From the NCBI GenBank assembly GCA_002454505.1, contig DKJA01000182.1, positions 1 to 25,774 on the forward strand: a DNA stretch of 25,774 bases, read 5' to 3'. Position numbers and translations under genes: made by a program. Numbering within the stretch: the stretch's first letter is position 1; each line of letters opens with the position of its first letter. Positions 7,962-15,030 of the stretch are shown in pieces. The DNA comes from Oxalobacteraceae bacterium UBA6704 (GTDB lineage: Bacteria; Pseudomonadota; Gammaproteobacteria; Burkholderiales; Burkholderiaceae_D). Under the pieces are notes generated by a model. That model searched no databases. It saw only the letters and a list, made by a program, of their open reading frames with translations, and was not told the DNA's origin.

Positions 7962-8041
7962 TCGTGTCCAACCATGGGGTCAACCCTGTTTTTGGACACG
8001 AGCTCAGCCATGGTTGGAAATAGGTGCCTGTCACCGTTTTT
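7962..8041. repeat. Composite repeat block: two overlapping inverted repeats plus one GGTGCCTGTCACC copy
   Basis: This block separates the convergent ends of the aldo/keto reductase and luciferase-like genes. It holds a perfect 10-bp inverted repeat (7962-7971 with 7992-8001, TCGTGTCCAA). It also holds a perfect 11-bp inverted repeat (7967-7977 with 8008-8018, TCCAACCATGG) that shares five bases with the first, so only one stem can form at a time. A single copy of the dispersed core, with its T-run (ATAGGTGCCTGTCACCG then TTTTT), lies at 8020-8041. Termination of both genes is the likely role. Confidence 0.75.
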
Positions 8042-8048
8042 GTATTCG

Positions 8049-8987
8049 CTACACCCGCGGCACCACTTCCTCTCCGAGTTCTCGCAGCACATCGCTCACC
8101 GGCCGTTCGCTTGCCACGAGATTGAACAGCACGTGCGCCACGCCGAGCTCCCGCATCCGCTGCAGATAAGCGACGAGCGCATGCCGGCCCGTGCGCAGAC
8201 CAAGCTCCAAAGGTGAAGAAGGCGCATCCGGATCGGCCAGCAAATCCAGCTGCACGGACTGGATGAACGGCTTGCCGCTGCCCGGCGCCTTCTGTTCCAG
8301 CGCCTGGTGCCACAGGTCGATACGTCCTTGCTGCCGTGCTTCCTCGCGGTGATACGTCGCCCACGCGTCCGCGTTGGATGCGATCCATTGCAGCGATTGC
8401 CGTGCGGTGCCGATGGCCAGCATCGGAATACGCGCCGCGGGTGGGGTCATCAGGTCAAAGCCGCCTGTCGCTTCCAGCAGCGCTGCACGTTCTTCCGCCA
8501 CGGGCGACAGAGCCGCCCGCAACAGTGCCCAGCGGCTGCGGAAAGTGTCGCCGCGCTTTTCCAGGTCTTCACCGAACGAGGCGAATTCCGCCGGCCGGTC
8601 GCCCGAGCCCAGGCCGAGGATGAAGCGGCCGTGGCTGATGCGGTCCAGCGTCAGCGCGGCCTTGGCCACGTGCAGCGGATGCCGCAGCGGCAGCACGATG
8701 GCGGCCGCGCCCAGTGCGATCCGGCGCGTCGACGCGGCGAGGGCGGCCAGCCACAGGAAGGGATCGTCCAGTGCGCTGGCCGTATTGTCCGACCCCTGCG
8801 GCACCATCAGCGGCACGTCGCGCGTCCACAGCGCGGCAAAGCCCAGTGCATCGGCCTGCGCCGCCAGTGCCAGCGTGTCATCGATATCGGCCAGGCGGCC
8901 GGCGGCGGCGGAGAACGGCGTCATCACGCCCAGCGTCAGCCGGCCGGGCACGAAGACCGTTGCATAGGCATCGTTGAAGCGGGACAT
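8049..8987 (-). CDS. LLM-class (luciferase-like) flavin-dependent oxidoreductase
   Basis: A 312-residue protein of the bacterial luciferase-like monooxygenase superfamily. It opens with RLTLGVMTPFSA (strand 1), has ALGFAALWTRDVPL in the second unit, and carries the family signature ALTLDRISHGRFILGLGSGD at residues 111-130. It most resembles the luciferase-type oxidoreductases grouped in TIGR03571, but that subgroup call is from memory. The start at 8987 is set by GAGGAG nine bases upstream; an in-frame ATG seven codons earlier would place that site inside the gene. It lies 46 bp behind the old-yellow-enzyme gene on the same strand and is probably cotranscribed with it. The flavin is presumably FMN supplied by a reductase; the substrate is unknown. 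Confidence 0.88.
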   Translation of the reverse strand: MSRFNDAYATVFVPGRLTLGVMTPFSAAAGRLADIDDTLALAAQADALGFAALWTRDVPLMVPQGSDNTASALDDPFLWLAALAASTRRIALGAAAIVLPLRHPLHVAKAALTLDRISHGRFILGLGSGDRPAEFASFGEDLEKRGDTFRSRWALLRAALSPVAEERAALLEATGGFDLMTPPAARIPMLAIGTARQSLQWIASNADAWATYHREEARQQGRIDLWHQALEQKAPGSGKPFIQSVQLDLLADPDAPSSPLELGLRTGRHALVAYLQRMRELGVAHVLFNLVASERPVSDVLRELGEEVVPRV

Positions 8988-9033
8988 GCGGTACTCCTCG
9001 TCATCCATGAACGGACCACTATACCAAGCCGCA

Positions 9034-10137
9034 TCATTCCCCGCTGAAGGCCAGTTCGCTGTCCTTGATATCGGCGATCGGGCCAAGGATCGTGCCATCG
9101 AACGGGCGCGGTTCGGCCTGCGCGGCGAACACCTGCGGCATGTCCGGATTGGCCAGCGCACCGCGGCCCAGCGCGACGATGTCCGCACCGTCTGCCAGCG
9201 CAGCTGCCGCACGTTCGGCCGTGTGCAGGCCGCCATTGGCGATGATCGTCACGCCCGGAGCGTAACGGCGCGCCAATGCGATCAAGGTATCCGTATCACC
9301 TTCGAAGGCAGGCTGCCATGCTTCGAACTCGGTCACGTGGATGAAGTCCGCCCCCGCCGCTGCCAGCGCGCCGAAGATCGCCCGCGCATCCGCCTCGCGC
9401 CCCGGCCACTTGTTCGTGAAATCGTTCACCTTGCCCTGCGAGATGCGGATGCCGACCGGTACCTGCGTGCCCACCGCAGCCTTGACGGCTTTCAGCACCT
9501 CGACCAGCAGCGCCACGCGGCCATGCACATCGCCGCCCCAGCGGTCCGTGCGCAGGTTCGTGTGCGCGGTGAGGAACTGGTCCAGCAGGTAGCCGTTCGC
9601 GCCATGGATCTCGATCGCATCGAAACCGGCCGTGCGCACCGCGCGCTTTGCCGCCTCCACGAAGCCTTCGATGACTTCCGCGATCTGTGCTTCGGTGATC
9701 TGCGCCGGCACCGGATAGTCGCCCGCACCGTAATAGAACACCATCTGCTTGCCCTTTGGCTGCACTGCCGACGGCGCCACGGTATGCGCGCGGTACGGAT
9801 TCCCCTGGCTCAGCGCCCCCGCATGCATCAGCTGTGCGACGACGCGGCCACCGTGCGCATGGATGCGCGCCGTGATACCGGCCCAGGCGCTTGCCTGTTC
9901 ATCGTCCGCCAGGCCGGGCTGGAAGCGGTAGCCCTGGGCGAACGCCTTGTCCGTGTAGATGCCTTCGGTGATCACGAGGCCGAAGCCGCCGCGGGCGAAG
10001 CGTTCGTAGTAGTCGCGCATCGCATCGGTGGGCACGCCTGCCTCGCTCGCGGTCACGCGGGTCATCGGTGCAACGGCCAGGCGATTGCGCAGGGTGGTGC
10101 CGTGCATATCGTATGCGGATAGAATCTGGTTGGTCAT
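9034..10137 (-). CDS. Old-yellow-enzyme family NADH:flavin oxidoreductase (alkene reductase)
   Basis: A 367-residue FMN-dependent TIM-barrel ene-reductase. Active-site residues match the family spacing: H178 and N181 in HGANGYLLDQF, with the proton-donor Tyr at Y183 (H-x-x-N-x-Y). The FMN-contact motif QLMHAG is at 102-107 and RTDRWGG at 196-202. The phosphate-binding end is seen as IIANGGLHTAERA and ADIVALGRGALANPDMP. These enzymes reduce activated C=C bonds of enals, enones, quinones or nitro compounds with NAD(P)H. The start has AGGAG upstream. It heads a two-gene unit with the luciferase-like gene and is divergent from a LysR regulator, suggesting an inducible electrophile-detoxification unit. 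That role is inferred. Confidence 0.93.
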   Translation of the reverse strand: MTNQILSAYDMHGTTLRNRLAVAPMTRVTASEAGVPTDAMRDYYERFARGGFGLVITEGIYTDKAFAQGYRFQPGLADDEQASAWAGITARIHAHGGRVVAQLMHAGALSQGNPYRAHTVAPSAVQPKGKQMVFYYGAGDYPVPAQITEAQIAEVIEGFVEAAKRAVRTAGFDAIEIHGANGYLLDQFLTAHTNLRTDRWGGDVHGRVALLVEVLKAVKAAVGTQVPVGIRISQGKVNDFTNKWPGREADARAIFGALAAAGADFIHVTEFEAWQPAFEGDTDTLIALARRYAPGVTIIANGGLHTAERAAAALADGADIVALGRGALANPDMPQVFAAQAEPRPFDGTILGPIADIKDSELAFSGE

Positions 10138-10179
10138 GGCTGGCTCCTTTCGGTGATGGATGGCTCATGATAGGCACAG

Positions 10180-10198
10180 GGCTTCGATCAACCAAGCC
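10180..10198. promoter_or_regulatory. Candidate LysR-type operator (T-N11-A palindrome)
   Basis: GGCTT and AAGCC flank nine bases, giving the T-N11-A palindrome typical of LysR-type binding sites. It sits in the 99-bp space between the divergent old-yellow-enzyme and LysR genes, where autoregulating LysR proteins bind. An additional AAGCCG half-site follows nearby. Assignment is by pattern and place only. Confidence 0.5.
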
Positions 10199-10236
10199 GT
10201 TGCTGAGTGAAGCCGCTTTAACACAAAAGGTTATAA

Positions 10237-11148
10237 ATGCAGACATCCGACGTACGCATCTTCCTGGCCGTTGCCGCCGCCGGCAGCCTGTCCGCCGCGG
10301 CCCGCCAGCTGGACGTGGTGCCGATGCAGGTCTCGCGCCGCATCGCCGCGCTGGAAGAGGAACTGGGCGTGCGGCTGTTCCACCGCACCACGCGTGCCGT
10401 GTCGCTGACGGCCGAAGGCGAAGCATTCCAGCCGCATGCGGCCGCGATGGTGGAAGCGGAGGAGAGCGCCCGCGCTGAGCTGAGTCCATCGCCGGCACTT
10501 GCTTCCGGCGTGCTGCGCATGACGGCGCCCAGCGTGTTCGGCCAGTCCATCGTGCTGCCGCTGCTGCCTGCGCTGCTGGCGCGACATCCGGAGCTGCGCA
10601 TCGATCTGGACGTGTCGGACCGCGTGGTGGACATCGTCGGCCATGGCCTCGATCTCGCCTTGCGCGTTGCCACGCTGGGCGACTCGGAGCTTGTCGCGCG
10701 TCGGATCGCGTCAAATCCCCGCGTGATCGTGGCTTCGCCTTCCTATCTGGCGCGGCATGGCAAGCCTTCGGTGCTGGCCGATCTGGACGATCATGAATGC
10801 GTGGTGCTGCAGGCGGTGGGGCGCTGGCCATTGGTCGTGGGCGGCAAGGTGCAGCGCCGGCGCGTGAGCGGCCGCGTGACAACCAGCAGCGTGGATGCCG
10901 CGCGCACGGCGGCTATGCAGGGGCTCGGACTGACGATGCTCACTTACTGGGATGTGCATCGGCAGCTTGCCGAGGGTTCGCTGGTGCGGGTTGGGTTGCG
11001 GGATGCCGAGATGGAGGATCTGGCGGTTTGGGCGGTGATGCCGACGCGGCGGCATGTGCCGGTGCGCGTCACTGCTTTTCTGGATGCACTGGCTAATGAA
11101 CTTAACAAGCTGCTACGTGCGAGGGGTGTGGCTAAGGAGCAACTTTAG
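10237..11148 (+). CDS. LysR-family transcriptional regulator
   Basis: A 303-residue LysR-type regulator of normal length. The N-terminal winged HTH is clear at residues 1-60 (FLAVAAAGSLSAAARQL, QVSRRIAALEEELGVRLFHR, SLTAEGEAF). The effector-binding domain follows from about residue 90 (GVLRMTAPSVFGQSIVLP, LDLALRVATLGDSELVARRI, AMQGLGLTMLTYWDV). It belongs with the large CrgA/AaeR-like group that controls divergent oxidoreductase genes. AAAGG precedes the ATG. It is divergent from the old-yellow-enzyme/luciferase-like pair and is the obvious candidate to control it. Its end marks the left edge of the AT-rich island. Confidence 0.93.
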   Translation: MQTSDVRIFLAVAAAGSLSAAARQLDVVPMQVSRRIAALEEELGVRLFHRTTRAVSLTAEGEAFQPHAAAMVEAEESARAELSPSPALASGVLRMTAPSVFGQSIVLPLLPALLARHPELRIDLDVSDRVVDIVGHGLDLALRVATLGDSELVARRIASNPRVIVASPSYLARHGKPSVLADLDDHECVVLQAVGRWPLVVGGKVQRRRVSGRVTTSSVDAARTAAMQGLGLTMLTYWDVHRQLAEGSLVRVGLRDAEMEDLAVWAVMPTRRHVPVRVTAFLDALANELNKLLRARGVAKEQL

Positions 11149-11259
11149 GCATCTAATTAAGGTCACTTATTGTGCCTGTAAATTCGTACTCCCTTTCAAC
11201 ATTGTCCTGCAAACCTAAATGATACACATAGGGCGTAGACAGCAAAAATAATTTGGATA

Positions 11260-11289
11260 TTGCTTTTCTTCGTGGCACCATGCTAATTT
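11260..11289 (+). promoter_or_regulatory. Candidate promoter of the ATPase/DUF4435 defence module
   Basis: TTGCTT (11260-11265) and an extended -10 TGCTAATTT (11281-11289) are 18 bp apart, in the AT-rich 200-bp leader between the LysR gene and the ATPase gene. The rest of 11149-11352 shows no gene. AT-rich DNA gives many weak promoter look-alikes, so the call is modest. Confidence 0.35.
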
Positions 11290-11352
11290 GTGTAGATGGA
11301 TTCGTATCGCTGCAAGTCATAGCTATCGGGGCTAATTAATTTATTGGAAAAC

Positions 11353-12924
11353 ATGGAAAACGACACTGTTGTGAAAAATATTGAAACTGCAGCGCTCAGG
11401 CCATCTGTGGTAAAGCACTTCAGTATCGAAGGGTTATTTGGTTATCGCACTATTACTTTGGAGTCTAAGTATGCTGCAACTGTCCTGATAGCAAAGAACG
11501 GGTCCGGCAAAACTACACTGCTTGGTGCGTTGGATGCATTTTTGCGAGGCCAATTTACAAGGCTTGCGAATTTAGATTTCCGTTCTATTACTTGTTCTAT
11601 TGAAGGCATTCCGGAATTAATGGAGGTTTCAAAGGCTCAAATAGACGAGTTTATGGAGATATGCTCGGATAGCCAGTTTGTTGCAAGAGCAAAGGCTTGG
11701 GAATTGGAGCCTTACACGTTGTTGGAGTTATTGGAGGCGGATTTTGATAGAATGACAAATTCGGAGGTTTTAGATCATCCTATATTCTCTGCAATGTACA
11801 CTAAAATTAGTTATGATACTAGTGAAGCAAGGAGTCGTTGTAAGAGGCTGGCTGAGTCTATTCGGGGAAAAACTCCGCACCTTAATAAAATTCGAGGTTA
11901 TTTAAGCACGGTTTTCTCAGAGTTCGAAATTGTCTATCTTCCGACATATCGACGCATTGAACTTTCCATTCCCAGCGTAGAAAGTAGAAGTGGCCGTCGT
12001 AAGAAGTCAATTCTCGCTCGCCTAGGTGTGACGCAGCGAGGCCTTCATACCGGTGATATCAATTTTGGGTTGAGTGACATATCGGATCGATTAGGAGTTT
12101 TGTACCGCGATATTCAATTTCAGTCGAATCAAGGCTACGGTAAAATTAGCGCTAATATTATTAATGATCTTGTTACTGGTGTTTTTGATCAAAGCGTGCC
12201 CGAACTAAATGCTCGCCCAACTAAGGACGCTCTTCAGATATTTTTTGAAAGAATTAAAGATGTAGATCGAGAATATCGCTATGGGCCATATAGTAGCGTT
12301 CGAATTCCTGATATCGACGCTATTTACAGTGATTCTGTACCATCAGATTCAAAGAAATTTCTTAATTATTTTCTTGGCCAACTGAATTCTGTTATACAAA
12401 AAACTCAAGGTATTGAAAGTACTGTTGAGCAATTTATCGCTAATTGTAATAATTATTTATCAGGTGAAGATTCTTCAACCAGCACTGGAAAGTCGAGGGA
12501 GGTTTTTTCGGATGATGATAAGATTTTGACTTTCAATAAGCGAAATTTACGAGTAACTGTTTCAAGTAGGCGTACCAATAGGAAAATTCCACTAGATGCC
12601 TTATCGTCAGGTGAAAAGCAGATGATTTCGCTTTTTGCTCAGCTTTACCTTTATCCTAAGAAGAAACTGGTATTGATCGACGAGCCAGAGCTGTCGCTAT
12701 CCTTAGATTGGCAGAGGAAGATATTGCCAGATATTTTATCCTCGGCAACCTGTCAGCAAGTTATAGCGATTACGCACTCCCCATTCATCTTTGACAACGA
12801 ACTTGAACCTTTTGCGGCTTCATTGGGACTTAGTTTTTCTACCGAAAATGTCGATGACCTTTTTTCGCGATTAGAGTCTGAAGATGGAATTGATAACTTG
12901 GGAGATGTTATAGATGACCACTGA
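11353..12924 (+). CDS. ABC-type AAA ATPase, AriA-like component of a PARIS-like anti-phage system
   Basis: A 523-residue ATPase of the SMC/RecF-like AAA_15/AAA_21 class. Walker A is AKNGSGKTT (47-55), the ABC signature is LSSGEKQ (417-423), Walker B is KLVLIDEPE (438-446) and the switch histidine is H475 in ITHSPF. The 360 residues between Walker A and the signature form the helical insertion typical of these proteins. In PARIS, AriA senses a phage anti-restriction or host-takeover protein and holds the AriB effector until triggered. The gene is strikingly AT-rich against its neighbours, indicating transfer. I chose ATG 11353; a TTG nine bases earlier is possible. It overlaps the next gene by 11 bp. 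ATPase identity is certain; PARIS membership rests on the pairing with DUF4435. Confidence 0.85.
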   Translation: MENDTVVKNIETAALRPSVVKHFSIEGLFGYRTITLESKYAATVLIAKNGSGKTTLLGALDAFLRGQFTRLANLDFRSITCSIEGIPELMEVSKAQIDEFMEICSDSQFVARAKAWELEPYTLLELLEADFDRMTNSEVLDHPIFSAMYTKISYDTSEARSRCKRLAESIRGKTPHLNKIRGYLSTVFSEFEIVYLPTYRRIELSIPSVESRSGRRKKSILARLGVTQRGLHTGDINFGLSDISDRLGVLYRDIQFQSNQGYGKISANIINDLVTGVFDQSVPELNARPTKDALQIFFERIKDVDREYRYGPYSSVRIPDIDAIYSDSVPSDSKKFLNYFLGQLNSVIQKTQGIESTVEQFIANCNNYLSGEDSSTSTGKSREVFSDDDKILTFNKRNLRVTVSSRRTNRKIPLDALSSGEKQMISLFAQLYLYPKKKLVLIDEPELSLSLDWQRKILPDILSSATCQQVIAITHSPFIFDNELEPFAASLGLSFSTENVDDLFSRLESEDGIDNLGDVIDDH

Positions 12925-13870
12925 AATGCCTATGAGATCCGACTCCTATTTGCAGAGGTTAAAAAGTAGTCTTTCTGCATCGGCTGTTCTCAAAGCGGAG
13001 TTGGGCGTGGCGAAATCATCTTCCGCAGGTATTAAGATTTTTGCATATGAAGGTGTTGATGATAAATTAATTTATTCTCATTGGTTATCTAAATTTCAGC
13101 CTGATATTTTGTATGAACCATTCATCTGTAGGAACAAAAATCAGCTACTTCAGCTTTGGTCATCATTAAAATCTGATCTGTCGGGTATGGGTAAAAACGT
13201 CTATTTTTTTACTGACAGAGATTTTGATGATTTAAAAGGCAACGAACTCGATGATTCTATTTTCATGACTGAAAAATATTCAGTGGAAAATTATTTGGTT
13301 GAAACGGAAATTTTAGAAGAAATTCTCAAGATTGAGTTTCACTGCCATGGCAGTTCATCGATAAGGGCGGAAATAGGTGAATTATTTAAATCTGATTATG
13401 ATTCTTTTTTGGATGTAACATCAGATATAAATTTCAGGATTTATCTGGCAAGGAAATGCAAGATTCGGCAGCTCCGGGAATTAAGTGTTCGTATTGATGA
13501 GCTTGCTGAAATAAAAATTAGTGATGTAAAAAAAGGAAATGGCAAAATTGAGGATATGGTTTGTTTGGAGCGAGAGCCTTCTGGATCGGAGGTTGACGAG
13601 CATAGAGTAAAGTTTATGGAACTTGAGAAAAGAAGCCGATATCGTGGTAAGTTTGCATTGATGTTTTTCAGGAAGTGGTTGGCGTTACTTCTTGTAGAGA
13701 GGAATTCTAATAACACAGGGTTATTTGGTCAATTGCCGCAGCATGAATTTATTGCAAAGGGAGGCTTTTCATTTGATCAGCTTGCGGCCAAGTCTAAGGC
13801 TCCCCTAGCTTTTAAAATATTTATAAAAAATATAGGATCTCGGACGCAGGAAGAAATCGCAGTTTTTTAA
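12914..13870 (+). CDS. DUF4435 TOPRIM-like protein, AriB-like effector of a PARIS-like system
   Basis: A 318-residue DUF4435 protein. TOPRIM-type metal-binding residues are recognisable: E46 in FAYEGVDD and the DxD pair D101/D103 in FFTDRDFDD. The DUF4435 hallmark YSVENYLVE follows at 122-130. In PARIS, AriB is released by AriA when a phage trigger is sensed and acts as a toxic nuclease; tRNA cleavage is known for the characterised E. coli system. The ATG at 12914 lies inside the last codons of the ATPase gene, with GGAG nine bases upstream, so the two are translationally coupled. Base composition is AT-rich like the partner. The alternative is another ATPase/DUF4435 defence pair outside PARIS. 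No toxin activity can be proven from sequence. Confidence 0.82.
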   Translation: MTTEMPMRSDSYLQRLKSSLSASAVLKAELGVAKSSSAGIKIFAYEGVDDKLIYSHWLSKFQPDILYEPFICRNKNQLLQLWSSLKSDLSGMGKNVYFFTDRDFDDLKGNELDDSIFMTEKYSVENYLVETEILEEILKIEFHCHGSSSIRAEIGELFKSDYDSFLDVTSDINFRIYLARKCKIRQLRELSVRIDELAEIKISDVKKGNGKIEDMVCLEREPSGSEVDEHRVKFMELEKRSRYRGKFALMFFRKWLALLLVERNSNNTGLFGQLPQHEFIAKGGFSFDQLAAKSKAPLAFKIFIKNIGSRTQEEIAVF

Positions 13871-13888
13871 TTTGATATGGCAATTCAT

Positions 13889-13921
13889 CTGCTCATGTGC
13901 CCTGTGACGGCGCGTGAGCAG
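13889..13921. repeat. Imperfect inverted repeat downstream of the defence module
   Basis: CTGCTCATG and CGTGAGCAG (8 of 9 pairs) flank a 15-nt loop, 18 bp past the DUF4435 stop. No T-run follows, so it is a poor rho-independent terminator. It lies where the AT-rich block changes back towards host composition and may be a boundary or processing structure. Its role is unknown. Confidence 0.35.
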
Positions 13922-13928
13922 GATGTGA

Positions 13929-14221
13929 TTAAGAAATGCTCGCTAAAAAGAATTCCTTAATGGGTTTTTCAAGACCTAAATTGTAGAATTTGATGAGATT
14001 TTCGAATTTCGCCTCATTGAGCGGCGGCACTGTCCCACAACCTGGATCACGGCCAGCAAAGTAATATCCTGGACTGTGCCGATGCGTATCGCACAAAGTA
14101 ATATCGCCAAAGGCGATTAACCTCCTCGTCGGTCCATAATTCGGCAAGATTGCGATCGGCAGTCTCATCCTGGATATAGCTGATGGTAATCGGCGAACAG
14201 TTCCAGCCTGCGGTGTGTCAT
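13929..14221 (-). pseudogene. Frameshifted remnant of a small protein gene
   Basis: The 545 bp between the defence module and the lipoprotein gene hold no intact gene. On the minus strand an ATG at 14221 with GGGGAG upstream begins MTHRRLELFADYHQLYPG and then stops at 14165. The next frame continues smoothly as YIQDETADRNLAELWTDEEV before degenerating. From memory, small proteobacterial proteins run ...RLELFADYFQFYLQDE...AWT..., so the join looks like a loss of two bases (or an equivalent frameshift) near 14180. Further on, an open frame ends in LNEAKFENLIKFYNLGLEKP at about 13970-14030, with its stop at 13929. A 12-bp direct repeat (CAAAGTAATATC) 37 bp apart at 14057 and 14094 suggests another frame-breaking duplication. 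The family is uncharacterised as far as I know. Confidence 0.45.
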
Positions 14222-14415
14222 TGGCTCCCCGGTAATAGTTAGACCTGCTCATCAATCGACGAATGGTGACAGCTGCCCGACAAAGCATGACAGACCTGCG
14301 CCGCAGGCGGGCGCAAGATAGCGGCCTCATCCGGTTTGACTGAAGGCGCAGTGTACCGCCGCGGCGCTTGTCCATCCTGGATTTCAACGCCGATTCAAAT
14401 GACGGAGGTAGTAAA

Positions 14416-15024
14416 GTGAAACTGCTGGCCATGATGATGTTTGCAGGCTTCGCGCTGACCGGTTGCAAGGTCATGCCGGACCTGTCCGATACCACGAATC
14501 CGACGATGCGCTTTCGCATCCACTACGAGACGCCGGGCCTCGGCACGCCGATGGTGGAAATCGCCACGACTGTATCGACTGCTGCAAACCGCTGCGTCTA
14601 TGTCAACGAGCCGTTTGGCATCGTCGCCAATGTGGCCGATCCGGGCGGCATTCGCTCGATCGTCATCGGGCCCTCCGGGGCGCCGTTCGATGGCGTCAAG
14701 GCTCGCACCGGCCCCGGCGACACGGTCGCGATTCCCGCGCCGGCGGAGAAGACACAGGTCGTCTCCGGTGCAACCGTTGCCAACCCCGGCGTGCCGGGTG
14801 CGGGCGCGGTCGTACAGGTCCTCTACAGCACAGTGAAGTCGTTCGACACCGTAACGCTGCTGAGCGTCTACGAGTTCAATGGCGTCACCCGTGCGGCGAT
14901 GCGGGGCACCGCGCGCAATTGGGGATCGACCACCGGTCCGGCGGAAGTCTTCCACTTCCATGTCGAAAAAGCGCAGCCTGGGGATCCCGCGCGCCAGGCG
15001 GGTATGCCTTGCAAGCTGCCGTGA
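14416..15024 (+). CDS. Hypothetical lipoprotein
   Basis: A 202-residue protein with a lipoprotein signal peptide: MKLLAMMMFAGFALTGC, lipobox LTGC, lipidated Cys at residue 17. The GTG start at 14416 is well supported by GGAGG seven bases upstream and by the signal peptide beginning there; an upstream TTG would bury the signal. The mature part is beta-rich in look (VYVNEPFGIVANVADPGG, GAVVQVLYSTVKSFDTVTL, VEVFHFHV-like strands) and ends PCKLP. I recognise no family. It is probably exported and anchored in a membrane. It is convergent with the MocR-type gene, only six bases separating the two stops. Base composition is host-like, so it is outside the AT-rich island. Confidence 0.75.
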   Translation: MKLLAMMMFAGFALTGCKVMPDLSDTTNPTMRFRIHYETPGLGTPMVEIATTVSTAANRCVYVNEPFGIVANVADPGGIRSIVIGPSGAPFDGVKARTGPGDTVAIPAPAEKTQVVSGATVANPGVPGAGAVVQVLYSTVKSFDTVTLLSVYEFNGVTRAAMRGTARNWGSTTGPAEVFHFHVEKAQPGDPARQAGMPCKLP

Positions 15025-15030
15025 ACGCTG

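Noticed and set aside
11344..11352. A TTG start nine bases upstream of the ATPase ATG
   Set aside because: It is possible, but it has no ribosome binding site, whereas the ATG at 11353 has GGAA close upstream. The evidence is weak either way.
14368..14415. An upstream TTG start for the lipoprotein gene
   Set aside because: The GTG at 14416 has GGAGG at ideal spacing and begins the signal peptide directly.
13929..14519. A single 196-codon minus-strand gene
   Set aside because: Its first third is antisense to the lipoprotein start region, and the better protein signal within it switches frame, so a remnant is more likely than one intact gene.
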